NCBI GenBank assembly: GCA_030704615.1
Contig: CM060733.1
Location: forward strand, 65,660,001 to 65,724,000
Length of the DNA stretch: 64,000 nt
Source: Takakia lepidozioides
Taxonomy: Eukaryota > Streptophyta > Takakiopsida > Takakiales > Takakiaceae
Direction of reading: 5' to 3'
A program made the position numbers and the translations under genes. Below, piece by piece: positions 1 to 12,030 of this stretch (its first letter is position 1; each line of letters opens with the position of its first letter). Below the pieces are notes generated by a model that saw only the letters and a program-made list of their open reading frames with translations, ran no database searches and had not been told where the DNA came from.

Positions 1-356
1 AAACCACGAGATGCCACTATTGCAAGAAAGAGGGACACTGGAAACACAATGCCAGTTACGACTCAAGCATGAGGCAGAATTGGGAAATATGGAGGCAGGA
101 CCAAGTGTAGCCATGAGTGTGGTAACACCTATAGTGGATACCCTTGTGGTATCCTGAAATCAGGCCAAGAAACAGAAACCCCCAGACAAGGAATCTAAAT
201 CCAACGAAGACCAAAAACATTATCCAAAAAGTGCGGCATGGCAGGAGAAAAGAGCTTGTACACCAGGAAGTAAGCAAGGCCATAGCCCAAATGCAGGAAG
301 GAACCCATATACCTTACGGAGATCCAACTCCGGATGATCATCTGGATCAGACCAAG
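1..356 (+). pseudogene. Gag C-terminal fragment with zinc knuckle
   Basis: Translation from about base 10 gives a Cys-x2-Cys-x4-His start of a retroviral-type CCHC knuckle. The last Cys is reached only after a one-base shift near base 46, and a TGA follows near 153. A charged stretch around 230-356 looks like a Gag linker. Zinc knuckles bind RNA in the Gag protein of LTR retrotransposons. The fragment is cut by the window edge and meets an opposite-strand Gag fragment near 357. It is non-functional here. The family (Ty3-type) is inferred only from the knuckle and the neighbouring fragment. Confidence 0.5.
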
Positions 357-357
357 G

Positions 358-1162
358 CGATTCACCTCCACCGGTGGCACCACGATCTTTGCCAACTCCA
401 CGTCCTCTATCACCAAGGCCATGTTCTTCTTCCCACCCTCTCCCTTTTTTGTAGCCTCCTTCCCCTGCTCCTTTGTTATCCCACTGCCCTCCCCCGCATG
501 CACACTCACCCCTTCCTCTCCATGGGACTTCTTCTTCTTCTTCTTCTTCTTCTTTTCCTTCCCCTTCTCCACGACCATCTCCTTCTGGTGTTTTTCCCAA
601 TGTGTAATCTTCATGAGCCTCCACTTCCAATGGTTCCTTGAAGGTGTTTCACCTAAGCTCCCCAGACCTCGTTCCACTTGTAAAGCTGTCTCCAGTGCAT
701 CGTCTATGTTGACAAATCTTGTTCCCAACATTAATCGCATGATCTCTGGACGCAGCCCGTTGAGGAACCTTCTCCTTCTTTCCAGATCTGAAATCTGACC
801 CTTCGTGAACAATCTTGATAGTCTGTCACAGTATGTTTGTACAACTGTATGCCATCCTGTCTTATGGAGTTGAGTTTCATCTTGAGCTCCGTAGGATCAA
901 CCTGTCCATACTTTGCCAACACCAATTTTTGAAATTCATCCCAGTTAGTAGGCTTGGGATTTTGACGTTTGCACCATTTGTCTGCCCTCCCTTGTAGATT
1001 AAGTCTAGCTACCTTAAATAATTTGTCCTCTATTAGATCCCTTACATCTCCAATCAGTTGTAGCTTTTCCAACCAATCAGCTACATCCTCTACCTCATTG
1101 CCATAAAATGGTGCATCTATACTTGATGGACTCGTTATCTCGAATCTCTCGACCATATGCAC
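358..1162 (-). pseudogene. Gag (retrotransposon capsid) N-terminal fragment
   Basis: The minus strand encodes a Gag-type helical domain. An ATG at 1162 opens a stretch with the pattern expected of the retrotransposon capsid: a Trp-Leu-Glu-Lys segment, then a Trp-Cys and a Trp-Asp-Glu-Phe motif, and a Lys-Tyr-Gly run. It is continued in another frame from about 812, so there is at least one frameshift. A Lys-rich tract at about 520-560 comes from a CTT repeat. The 5' side has no recognisable LTR. It probably belongs to the same element type as the plus-strand knuckle at 1-356, inverted relative to it. Confidence 0.55.
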
Positions 1163-3095
1163 TTCAAAAGTTATTCATTGAGATTTTCATTCACAGTCCA
1201 TCTTTCTCCATCATGCACTTCTTTCATTGAGTGTTAGTCTGCATGATATTGCTGCTACTCAAAACCACATATCTGCTCTTTTGGTCCATGAAATAATGGT
1301 CATACAATTTTCTGCATGTGTGACCCTCACACACAGATCACCCTTAGGGACAGGGTGTGTAACTTGATCTTGGGGGGTCACTCCCCGTATTTTCAAACCA
1401 CGTGAGAACAAATATAGGGCGTAGTTTATTTTTTTGAGGTAAATTTAAAAATATATATACTTAGAAAATATGGTAGGACAATATCCTTTCACTCAATTTT
1501 TTTAAAAAAAGGGTCACAAAAAATCCAGAGTTTTGCTTAAAAAGATAATGTAATTAAAGGTTTTATCTACAGTATAATATATCTATCCTTGTGAAGTTTC
1601 TCATATTTCATCCAACTCTAATCTATCAGGATGAAATCTTCTCAAAACTTCATTTATTCATCAGGCTTATTTGATGAATAAGTCTGTTCTACCCAAATCT
1701 GGGGGTCCTTTGATTATGATGTTTTTGAATTGGTTTTCTAAAGGTAGAGGTCACCTGAAGTTCAAATATGATTCCAGTGATATACAGTGGATTGATGTTG
1801 AGACCATAATCTCAACAGTGACTATGACATTTGAAACATCTCAGAACTTGTACTCTTTAGATCCAAGTGATGTTGAGGCTTTGAATGAGTTCGTGGCTAA
1901 TGAAAATTAAACTTTTCTTTGGATCCAGCATGTCACTTATGTATGGAATGTTGTTTGTTTGCAATTATTAAAAAAGACAATTTAAAATAAGGTCTAATTA
2001 ATTGTTGCAAAAAACAATTATAAAGAAAAATAGGATATTATGAAACAAAGGGTTTTACTATATTACCTAAAGATAGGGTGGAGAAAAATGCAAAATTTTA
2101 AAAATATAGCCTAGTATAAATATACCTTTGTACACACGTGATATGGAAAAAATACATATAGTGACCACCCCCCCCCCCCCCCCAACTTGATAAAACCTTG
2201 GCTGTGGGTTGCTATACGGTATGATACGATAGTCATAAGTAATTAGCACATCTCCTATTGTTGGATTAGCTGGTGCAAGAAACCTGTTTTGGCTCGTCAT
2301 GTTTCATTACCTTTTGATCCTACGATCTACATCACGAGGATAATCAAGATATTCCTTGTGAACACATCTCCAGCTTCTAGCTCTTGTTCTATCTACCGTT
2401 AGTTCAAAATACAAAATTGATTAGAAACACTAATTAATTGAAGGATGATGTATGACAAAAATCTTGATCTGTAAGAGTAGAACAAACGAGTTTGAGCTTT
2501 GCATTTTTAGTGTTTTTTCCAACCCCATTCTTGATTAAATCTATATGACATCCTTCAATTAGTCATGTGTACTTTGCATAGTATGTATGAACGACATTTT
2601 TTACAAGTCGTCTCATTTGGCCTCTAATGTTTGTTGCAATTGCGTGTTATGTGGATGTAAGGTAAAATCGCAAGGAGTTGATAGATTTTGATTGATGAGG
2701 GTTGAAGGATAGACAACATTTGGAAAGGGCTTTGATGTCATTCAATACTAGTACAGACAATGAATGCATCTATACAATGTACGTGTGAAATACCTTTCGG
2801 ACAAAGGAGCTCCCAAAGCATAACGACATGATGTGGTTTATGCTGATTTTAAATTACAAGAATTGAACTTGTCAAATCTATGTTGTAACTCATGCTTCTC
2901 GCATGTAGTAATGTTTTCCCAATCATACCGCCCATCCCAATTTTCTTTAGACAATAGCCAACCATAAGGTACATTGCTGACAGTGCATTTCCAAAATTAG
3001 CTAGATCATTACTAGCATGACAATAGTAGCCTCTGAATGACAGACTGTGCCTCTATTGGTATATGAAATAGGGGTCTGAATTTCAGGTGATACCT
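1163..3095. other. AT-rich stretch without a recognisable gene
   Basis: No conserved protein is visible on either strand. The only ORF of note is 79 codons at 1671-1910 (plus), which I do not recognise. There is a run of 16 C at 2168-2183. The stretch is AT-rich and looks like old intergenic or decayed repeat sequence. Confidence 0.5.
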
Positions 3096-3317
3096 CTACA
3101 ATAATGTAGCTTGGGAATGACAAACTATACCTCTACTGGTATATGAAACATGGATCTGATTTTCGGGAGCAGACATGGTGCACCCTGTATCAATAACACA
3201 AGAAAAAGAGAGGTGACCAATGTGGCACTGGGTCATTAAAGGATGTATGCGCTCCTTGCGTATCATCCTAGTGGCTTCACAATGCATAAGTTTAAAATTC
3301 ATGAGATAACACAGCAC
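3096..3317 (-). pseudogene. Retropepsin (aspartic protease) fragment
   Basis: The minus strand encodes a short piece with a Val-Ile-Asp-Thr-Gly-Cys-Thr motif, the active-site Asp-Thr-Gly of retrotransposon proteases. It is preceded by a His-Pro-Leu segment that normally leads into this domain. The downstream flap and second half of the protease are missing. It lies just 3' of the Gag remnant at 3364-4790 on the same strand, in the Gag-to-protease order expected for an LTR retrotransposon. Confidence 0.45.
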
Positions 3318-3363
3318 TGGCCAGTCTGCGGGTTCTTACTATGATCGTCCGGCACCCTCACAG

Positions 3364-4790
3364 ACGACCGTTGGCGTTTAAATCCCCTTTTTGGTTCTTT
3401 TCTTCTCAAACCGTTCAATGAGCGCAGGCAATTGGGACTGGTAAGGGCAGAACCTGGTGTAATGCTCCTTAGACTTGCAAATCATACATGCAACAACTGA
3501 CAACCTGGCCTCATACCTATTACCAGTGTTAGTCTTGCCCTTGTTACTGGACCCACTTGTACCAGAGGGCCTCCAGTTAACTTCAGCCTTGAATGCTTGA
3601 AGCTGGTCTCAATTTCATGATGAAAGGAAGATAGTTCTTGCACAATGGAAGGCACCAGGTTATCAACACTATCTGCCACCCTCAAATTCCCATCAATACA
3701 TTCAACATGTTTTCCTTCACTGTAAGATGTGTGTGCTTGTTTTGGCAAGGCCAGCCTTAGCAGCCTTTCTTCTATTAGTTCAACCATCTCATCCTCACTA
3801 ATATACGTCTGCTTATGGAGAAACACTTTCTCAGCAAGTGGCAGCCCTATCACAAAAGCAATGCTTCAAAATAGCTGGTCTTTCAGAGGCAATTAGGACA
3901 GACTTACATATGGCAGTCCTCAAATCAGAGTAGTATTTCCACACACTGTCACCATGGTGAAATTTCAAGTGTGGAGTAGTGTAAGCTATGGGCTTTTCTT
4001 CTCGAAATAGCTTTCATGCCAACTCCTCCTACCGATGTGAGATTAGCCTTATCTTTGATGTTGGATTCAAAAGCTTCCTAGCCTCACCCTTGAGACAAAT
4101 TCGAGAAACACTTTCTCAGCAAGTGGCAGCCCTATCACAAAAGCAATGCTTCAAAATAGCTGGTCTTTCAGAGGCAATTAGGACAGACTTACATATGGCA
4201 GTCCTCAAATCAGAGTAGTATTTCCACACACTGTCACCATAGTGAAATTTCAAGTGTGGAGTAGTGTAAGCTATGGGCTTTTCTTCTCGAAATAGCTTTC
4301 ATGCCAACTCCTCCTACCGATGTGAGATTAGCCTTATCTTTGATGTTGGATTCAAAAGCTTCCTAGCCTCACCCTTGAGACAAATTCGAAAGGGTTTAAC
4401 TTGAAATTTGGGTGGGATACCATCTCAGTACTGATTTCAAAAAACTCCAAGAAGGACTCATAATCGTCCCCCAAGTTGTACTCAGGGTACTGTTGCTTAT
4501 GCATGCACTCTCCAGTCTCACTTTTCCGAGATGCAGTATCTGCAACCAGCATCTTCATCATGGGCAATTGGAAATCACCCCCATGGTTTCACACAGCTCC
4601 TCCACATCAAATGTGGGTTGAGGAACAGCCGCCAGATCTTTCTGTTTGAATTCTCCTGACGACTCTCCTCGTTCAGTATTATTTCTCTCATTGGTTGTTG
4701 TCTATTCCCTCTCCTCCGCTGCACGTTTTTCCAACTCACTTAGTCCATCCATTTCTTCTGCTTCCTTTTCTAGCATAGCTCTTGTAAAAC
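3364..4790 (-). pseudogene. Gag polyprotein remnant with CCHC zinc knuckle
   Basis: Read on the minus strand, a Glu/Lys-rich N-terminal part (about 4790-4570) leads into a helical Gag-like region and ends in a perfect Cys-x2-Cys-x4-His-x4-Cys knuckle at about 3440-3490, followed by a basic tail and a TAA. The frame changes between the helical region and the knuckle. Stops interrupt the 5' part, one of them TAG. The central part is duplicated in tandem (see 3818-4389), which breaks the frame again. It is the Gag of a dead LTR retrotransposon. Confidence 0.55.
3818..4389. repeat. 285-bp tandem duplication inside the Gag remnant
   Basis: Bases 3818-4104 recur at 4103-4389 with an offset of 285 bp. 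By eye I see one difference (G at 3956, A at 4241). The copies overlap by two bases at the junction. 285 is divisible by 3, but stops lie within the unit, so it does not extend a functional ORF. The near identity suggests a recent slippage or unequal exchange. Confidence 0.85.
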
Positions 4791-4933
4791 CATGCATGAG
4801 GCAAGGATAGCACAATTACCTGTCCGAAGGGGCACTGAGGTACTTCTCCCAATGGGCCACACAATGGGAGGTGATATACTTGTGCTTATGAAGCAGGTAT
4901 ACTCCTTCACCCAGGCACTGCCACACACTTCGT

Positions 4934-5904
4934 TCAGACTTGAACCAAAAAATAACCCTTACAATGCTGCGAAGGACCTTCTCTTTGACCAGAAGAGTGT
5001 GCGCATGCAGGAAGACTGTCGGCAGTGGTAGGGTTGCAGAGCCCCACTTTCTTCTTTCTGAAGTTCACACCAGGAAACATGAGCACGTCAGTAGAACAGT
5101 AAGGAAATTCACCAACAGGTATTCCCACAACAACTTCCTCAAAGGTGAGTTCCCGAGTAGGTGGCGGTGGGATTCTAGGGCGAAGGTTCGCCAACACTAT
5201 GGCTGTACCTCCCTTGACAAATTCCCACAAGTGCAATGGGCTGGGAAGGAGAGGAGGCAGACAGCTCTCAAGCTCGATACCCACTTCCCTGGTTACTACT
5301 GTAAACTGCGGTCTACCAAGCTCAGCCCAGCTGAGAGTTTGCCCTCCATGCAGCCTTGCCTTGGCCTCTGCAAGAGGAAGCTTAAGGGCAATCTCCTTGG
5401 CATGTAGAGACTGAAGAAGTTGCCAAGCCCAGGCTCCTTGCAGAGCCTCGTGAATCTTCCGGCGCTGCAGTCTCTTCTCCAACTTGCCGGTGACCACCCT
5501 AGCAGCTTCTCAAGCGGCTGTCGCCTCAAAGCACTTCACCCAGTATTCGGACCGCGTATCGAGTTCCAACTCGGGTCGGGGAATCGGCTCGCCTTCTGGA
5601 TACTCTACGAAGATGCACTGCTCAGGACGCAGCTTGCAAACAAGCTCATGAATATACACAACCTCAAAATTAGGGATGCGCTCCACAGTCAGAATCAAGC
5701 AAATTACAGCTGGAAGCCATGGTTGAAGCTAATGAGGAGCAGGATAGACAGGAAAACGCAAGAGCAAAGCAGTTCGTCTCTCCCAACAGTGCCTGTATAG
5801 CCCGCCGCCATTTTGCTATATCCTGTATGCACAATGATGCCTTTCCTCCGATACAGAATCCACTGACTATCAGGTATTTCATACGACAAACATTCTCTTA
5901 ACAA
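4934..5904 (-). pseudogene. Uncharacterised polyprotein N-terminal region, same dead element
   Basis: Three adjoining minus-strand segments (5904-5704, 5698-5510 and 5497-4934) read as one protein interrupted by stops. They contain a Tyr-Ile-His-Glu-Leu segment, a Pro-rich acidic patch and a long hydrophilic helical stretch. I do not recognise the family. The segments run into the Gag remnant downstream on the same strand, so the simplest reading is an N-terminal extension or upstream ORF of that LTR element. A decayed host gene is the alternative. Confidence 0.35.
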
Positions 5905-6896
5905 ATTTAGTTACCCCACATCTCCACCACGATTCCGGCTCCAGGGGGGTTATTCCCCTTCCTCTACCGGCTTAGTTTAGCAACGTGGGAACAATGTTTT
6001 TTTTTTCAAAATTTGAAAAGAACAGGACTGGCTACTGAGTTTTGCAGGAAATAGCCATATTTTCTGCTCATCCACTGCAATTTGGACAGAATCATCCTCC
6101 TATGTACTTTCATCCATGTATATCATCCATATTAGGCGAATTCATCCATTATTTATTTATTTTTTTGAGAATTTTGGCGATTTCATACATGAGAAAACAG
6201 GGAATTTACGACAGAATATTCGATTTTGATTTTTGAGGTCGAAAAAGTGCGAAATTTCGCCAGAAATAAAAACACTGCGTGGGAATGTAGTCTATAGAGC
6301 AAGCCTTGCAAAGAGGACGGAATCCCCCTCAGAGGATACAACGACCTCTGACATCCACTGTCAGTTCACAGCATCCATGCACACACTCAAGTACACCGCC
6401 ACGCAGCACTTCGTACACACTTGAGATCAAACCCACCACCCGGATTGCCACGGCAGTCCAGTTTAAATAGAATTAGGGTGTAATCTAATTCCCATGCCAC
6501 ATGGCACTTACACATAGGCTAGCCAATGTCGTTCCAGATAGCCATAGAAAGAAGCCACATCCTCTAGTCCCATCCTAATCTGATCTTAAACTGATCCTAA
6601 TCTGATCTAGAATAGGGGAGTTCTTATTAAAACCCTAAGCTGTGTCCAGCTCATCCTCATAAAGTTCATCCAGGCTACATCCTACATCCGTTCATCCAGG
6701 CCGAATAAGCAGGTGAGGAGGAATCCCACCTCCACAAGATATTGAATTTCAAGTATTTTTCATCACTGGAAATTCATGAAAGTTGAATATGTCCTGAACG
6801 GCGCAGGCCACACTAGTATTGTCTAGAAAGCAACGACTTGTAGAAAAGCCTGTCTCAAAGAATTATAATTTACAAAATCCCGTGTGCTTGGCCTGA
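5905..6896. other. Non-coding stretch, possible LTR remnant
   Basis: No gene is visible. The segment at 6420-6720 has the look of a plant LTR leader (short AT box, repeated TCATCC elements), but I found no partner LTR and no primer-binding site. The low-coordinate end of the minus-strand gene at 6897-9485 abuts this stretch, so its 3' UTR and polyadenylation region must lie here. Confidence 0.35.
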
Positions 6897-9485
6897 TCAG
6901 CTTAAAATGAGTGCCTCAATAATTTCAAAATGCATTTGCAAGCTGGCCCGCCGCTCCCCGAAGTAAAAGCTTTCAGAGACCCTCAACTTGCCATCCCCAT
7001 TCTTGTGGGCTGCCTCTCGCAATAGGGAAACACACAGATCCTTCTCTTGGACAACCCACCGTCGGGTGCGATCTTCCCACTGGCGAGGTGTTCCGTGGAA
7101 CGAAAGAGACAGACCTGCATCCCTTGCTCTTGCTGCCCTGGCCAGGCCTTCCAGCACATGTGGGTCGGTCTGGTAGGCTCCTTGACAATTCAATCCAACA
7201 TCCACAAAATGCACTTCCTCTACACTTCTCAAAAATTCTTCCACTGTCACAGGCATTACCACACCGCTCGGAATAGTAGCCCTTACTTCGGCACCATCAC
7301 TCTCCCTCATTGCTGCCTGCATGCCTCGTTTGCATTAGAAATTGTCATGTAAGAATTAGACATGAGCACAACTGTCAACCAAAATTTAGTGGTACCTGCC
7401 AGCTCCCGAAGACTGGACTTCTAAGCCAAGCAGCCCATTTTCCACCAAGTAATTGATTTGAGTCATGCCTCCTACTTTCACAGAACACATAATCATAGAC
7501 TTACCAAGTCTTGATCTACACAATAATGTCGTCTCTTTGTTTTCCCCAATGAATTTGCACTCCCTTCGTCCAGAGAGTTCTCATAGTGTACAAGCTCTGC
7601 AAGTAGCTGATTGAGCACCACCCCTCCCTTGCTGAACCCAAACAGGATTGTCCGAGGGATACTCCTTGCAGGCAAAGTTTGATTGAGCTCATCACAGTCT
7701 AAACAAAATCCTGTGTCCCCAGGCGGATCCACTAGTGCCACCTGTTCTCCATGGCCCAGCAGCAGCTGTGTGTGTACCTGCACAAGAATAAAAGGGCTGA
7801 AATGTGACTTCATGCTTGTTCACATATTCATAATGTGCATTACCAATGCCATTTCCTTTATCACTGATGACCCAATTTCACACTATTTTCAGAAAGCCAT
7901 GCAATCAGAGAGTAATCACACTGACAAGAGTCTGATACGCAACTCGTACTCATACACCTAAGGTAAGCCACAAACATGCAAAAAGAAAGGAGAGGTGGAG
8001 AGAGATGTGTGCTGATAGTTCTTTTTTAACTGTAGCTTTGTGGCCAAGGGCCTCACACTCAATTTGAAAGCACAAGAGAAGGGGAAAGAGCAGGAGATCC
8101 CACCGACAGCAGAGAGGGATCCACTACAGCCCAGAATGACAATAAAAGGGATGCACAGTGTTGGGTGAGAAATGCAATTATTTCGCGTGTCTTGCCATAG
8201 CCTTGTGGGCATAGACCCTGTATCAAGTGAGGATGGTGCAGCTTTCCGTAATAGAATGCACTCATAAGACGTTGTTTGCCATAGCCTTGTGGCCATTGAC
8301 CCAGCGCCCGGTTTGAGCGTTTGAGCTTTCTGTAATAGAGAGAAGGGCAGAGACAGAACAACAGACAGGGACCTGGAGAAAGGAAGCGCCCTCCAGTCCA
8401 CAGACATCCAGAGCTTTGGAAGGCAGATGCATAACAAACCATTTCAACGTGTACGTACCAAATTGCCGACGCCAACTACTCACCAGCACAAGTAAAGCAC
8501 CACACACAAGCAATGTCACACAGCACAAATTTGCATTAAACTGTAATCACTGTCCTCATGATTTTCTCTCTCCATGCTTGACCCATGCCATACCTGCGAC
8601 AAACAGTTGGTGAGAAGAGACAAAGAGGCTCGAGAAGCTGGCAGTCCTTTCGGATTGTAGCCCAGAGGCTCTCCAGAAGCCGTCAGAGAAGGTAACAAAT
8701 TTTCGTAGCATGCAAACGAACCCTTGTAATGTGATGGCTCCACCACCCATGCATTGACCGAAGGTCCCAGTTTGGAAACCAAAATCCCTGCAATAGTCTC
8801 CAGCTGCGAGAGCCGCTCAATCTCTGGATTCTCTGGAACTCTCACGCGGTCGCCCACAAAGAAAATTGCATTGCTTGATGGCGCCTGCTTGCTATCCCAT
8901 GCCACCAAACCAGCGCATGCGTCTATGAGCTTCTAGCAACAACACACACGCTCTCATTCTCCACTAGGCAATTACAAACCAAATCGTCAAAAAGTTTAAT
9001 CTTGCTCGGCTGTGGGACAATTATTGCAGTTCATACTTCATACTGAGATAGTCACCTAACAGCCAAGAGGGATATATTTTGCGGGGTTTGTGACTGCAAG
9101 GCTGCAGCCTCGGTGTAAAGGCACTTTTGAGTACCTCTCTCAGTGTATTTACCTACCACAATCATCAAACTACTGCAACCACGTTATATCTTGTCCCTGA
9201 ACTTAGAAAATTCGCTCATCACCCGCCGCTAGTGGGCACTTCATATGATTAATTTGACGCAAATCTCAAATGTGGCTCAGTCCATTAAGATATAGAGTGA
9301 GAATGGTAGAAAAAGTCAGGCTTTGACACCATAGTCCTAATACCCATTCATAAGGGAGAGGGGGGAGGGGGCAGCACCATAAGGGCGGGGGTGGAGGGAG
9401 AGAAACAGAGGGAGGCCATGACCCGACTGTGCCCTCCGGTGCCGCTGCTTCGTGCCTGCAAAATGCCCTTCCACCTCTCGGCCAT
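6897..9485 (-). CDS. C2orf69/UPF0565-family alpha/beta-hydrolase-like protein
   Basis: Four exons join without a frame change: 9378-9485, 8594-8884, 7505-7777 and 6897-7316 (minus strand, introns phase 0), giving about 363 residues. The ATG at 9485 opens the Ala-Glu-Arg-Trp-Lys-Gly start resembling what I remember of plant family members. Exon 2 has the Asn-Ala-Ile-Phe-Phe and Val-Asn-Ala-Trp-Val-Val blocks. Exon 3 has Gly-Phe-Ser-Lys-Gly-Gly (Ser about residue 182), the family's hydrolase-like nucleophile elbow. Exon 4 has the Asp-Val-Gly-Leu-Asn and Ser-Phe-His-Gly-Thr-Pro segments that would supply the acid and His, and ends in TGA. Splice sites are GT-AG; the exon 3 donor is GTAAGT, while the exon 1 donor (GTGCTG) is weak. 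The human homologue acts in mitochondria; the plant role is not established. The gene looks intact and diverges from the neighbour at 10268. Confidence 0.85.
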
Positions 9486-10267
9486 TGCACAGTCCCCGCC
9501 TCTCTTCCTCTTCTGCTCTTCCAATCAAGAGAGCTGCTTTCAATGGACCCAAAAGCTATTGGCACGCACCATTCAGCCTCCACTGCAGATGGTGGGCCCA
9601 GACTGGAGAATGTTAGGGCTTGACGATCCTCCACCGTCCGTCTGAGTGAAGGAATCATGCAATCATTCAAAAAGGCTTTGGATAGGATGGTAGGGTGCTT
9701 TTGCTCCAATCCCGGGGACAGGTCAGCTCGAGCATTTTTGGGGATGCGATCTGTGTTTTTGATCCAAATCTCACTCCAAATTTGGGTGCCATCGTTTGAT
9801 GAGACAGAATTTTGTCGCACTTACAGTCGCTCCTCTGTTCTTCTTCCGTCACCTCTCGTCTGTTATCGTCCAGAAGTCATGTTCGTTTGATCTTCGTTTG
9901 TTCCATCAACAGAGCGTCGTTGGTTCTTTCTTCCTTCCATGGACGGGACGGCTGTCCTGTTGACGACAAGGGCAACGGAGTGCATAACTGAAGGAAGCTT
10001 GTAGAGCAAGAAGGAAAGGATTGCAACCCTAGTCTTGATTGCAAGCGATTTTTGAAACCCACTTCGGTTGCCAGTTTTGCGCTGCATTCACACGTAGAAA
10101 TCGATACCTCGTTTTTGGAGCTTGCGTGGAGGACTCTTGGTATGAGAGCTTCTTGCCTGGTACCGCATCCAGTGCTGCCCGTTGAAACTGCCATCGCAGC
10201 CAGTGTTGTCAAAAGATTGAGGTTGTGAGTAAAGGATATATGGAGCAAGCGCTGAGCTACTAAGCCG
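9486..10267. promoter_or_regulatory. Shared intergenic region of two divergent genes
   Basis: About 780 bp separate the ATG at 9485 (minus) from the ATG at 10268 (plus). Both flanking genes are intact, so this stretch should hold both promoters and both 5' UTRs. I see no convincing TATA box on either side. Long ORFs that cross it are low-complexity readings without conserved motifs. Bidirectional promoter function is inferred from position only. Confidence 0.5.
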
Positions 10268-10621
10268 ATGGTGATGGCAGGCATGGCAGTGGCAGCAGCA
10301 CCCGCGCAGCAGCAGCCTGCCAAGCCCAGAGTGAAAGAGAAGAAGGGGATGGTTGCATATCCGATGGCCGCACCGGTGGCCAAGGGGAAGAACATGGACA
10401 GCAGGCTACCAGACAAAATGGAGGTAGAGATGGCGCGCCAAGATGTGATTCGCATCTGCAACCCTGATTTCAGACAACCGTTTTCTTCAATTGAAGACGC
10501 TTGTGAAAGGTAGTAACATGATGAGATGTAGTCGTGCGGGTTGAGAGAAGGAGAGAGATGTACTCATAGAACTGTGCCTGCGACTTGCGACTATAGCACG
10601 ACGCCACTGTTGTGTTGCCTA

Positions 10622-10661
<40 letters not shown>

Positions 10662-12030
10662 CTCCAAGTCCAAACTGATGGAAGAGTAAATGTAATGCAG
10701 TGGGAGGGCAAGTTTTTTGGTATCCATTTCAAATGCCTAATATTCAAGTCTCCAGGAGTTACCCCACCAACTTGTTTTGTTTCGTAGTGCAAAAAACAGA
10801 CACCCCAGCGTCATTTGTAGGGGTGGGTACATTCTGGGAGCACTCACACAATCAGGGTATAAGTCACCGTGAACCAAATCGAGTTTGATGTGTTGCATAA
10901 AACTGCGAATGCAGTTTCAATGGTCGTCGGCATGTCTAGGGTGAGGGAATTGAGGGAATTCCAGAGTCCTCGACACATATTGGAGAAGTGTAGCACACTA
11001 TTTAGAAGGAGGTATGCCTTTGGGCTTGAGTATGGAAACTCCTATTGGGCATAGACACTCACTAATACTTTACTGGGTCGCAGGCTGCTGCCGTATCATG
11101 TGGTGGCTGAGTATGAGCCCGATGAGATGGAAGTTTCAACCTCAGAAGCGTCCAACCTGTCTGTCTCCCGCCTGCAAGCTTGGAATGAGAACATGAAGTC
11201 AAAGAGCCTGGAGTACATGGCGACATTAGAAAAGCAAATCAGTTCTTTCAATGTTATACTAAAAAGAAGGGCCGAAGGAGATATGCGAGGTGAGGAGAGG
11301 CTGCTTGTGGAGAAATGGTTACTGCTAGATGAGAAGCAAAAGCTTGCTGACGCACGTGCCCAGGTTCTGTTGCGCCCTGCCTCACATGCTAATGATCAAG
11401 TAGTTACTGCAATAATGATTTCATGGCCCAGTAGCCACAGTATGCACTTCAAGTTCATCACAGCACCATGGGTGCCCAGTCTTGATAAGTGAACCCGGTT
11501 GTAAGTATCTCCGGTGATGTCATATTGATATATGCATGGATGGTCAATTTGCTCCTATTCTCATCCTAGCTTAGTGCAACGTTTGATGGCTACTTCCTGA
11601 AGTATTAAGGATGCTTGCAATGCCATACCAGATTGAGGCAAAGGAGAGGGCCGAGAGAGCAGCTGCTGAGGCACGGTTAAAGGAAGCACTAGCTCAAGCT
11701 GAACGAGCGCGTGCCGAAGCTCAGGCTCAGGCTGAAGCTAAAGCTAAGGCCGAGGCAGCCCTGCAGGCAGAGGTCAGCTCCCAGCAAGAACATCTAGAGG
11801 CAGGCGATACTGGGGAAAAAGGACCGCAATCAGATCTGGGCGGGGAGGGCCTGAACTCTCTGGAAGGCTGGGGGACTTCTGAGGGTGAGGAAGAAGATGA
11901 TGATGATGTGTCAGAGGGCTTGTTTGCGGAAGAGGATGGAAGGGGGAATGGTGCTGAATTTGAGGGGGGAATCGTTAATACTGTGCAGAATGAGTTTGGT
12001 GAGGGTGATGAGCTTCAGTTCAGTGTGTGA
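10268..12030 (+). CDS. BRIP1/2: GLTSCR1-domain protein, BRIP1/2-like SWI/SNF subunit
   Basis: Three exons: 10268-10509, 11084-11363 and 11632-12030, about 306 residues. The first intron splits an Arg codon (AG|G). The GLTSCR1 domain spans about residues 62-172: an Asn-Pro-Asp-Phe start, a Pro-Phe-x-Ser-x-Glu-Asp segment, and Arg-Leu-Leu-Pro-Tyr-His-Val directly across the intron. An Ala/Glu/Lys-rich coiled coil follows (about 175-230), then a Gly/Asp/Glu-rich acidic tail. In Arabidopsis such proteins (BRIP1, BRIP2) belong to BRAHMA-type chromatin-remodelling complexes in the nucleus. The end of exon 2 is uncertain: a donor at 11364 (GTTCTG) gives a continuous coiled coil, while one at 11400 (GTAGTT) adds 12 residues. 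Both keep the frame. The gene looks functional. Confidence 0.85.
10621..10661. repeat. (TG)n(AG)n microsatellite in intron 1
   Basis: A run of TG dinucleotides passes directly into a run of GA dinucleotides inside the first intron of the GLTSCR1-domain gene. Confidence 0.95.

Noticed and set aside
9266-9820. 185-codon minus-strand ORF next to the C2orf69-type gene
   Set aside because: It overlaps the real first exon in another frame, has no conserved motif and is Pro/Arg/Ser-rich. It is treated as a shadow.
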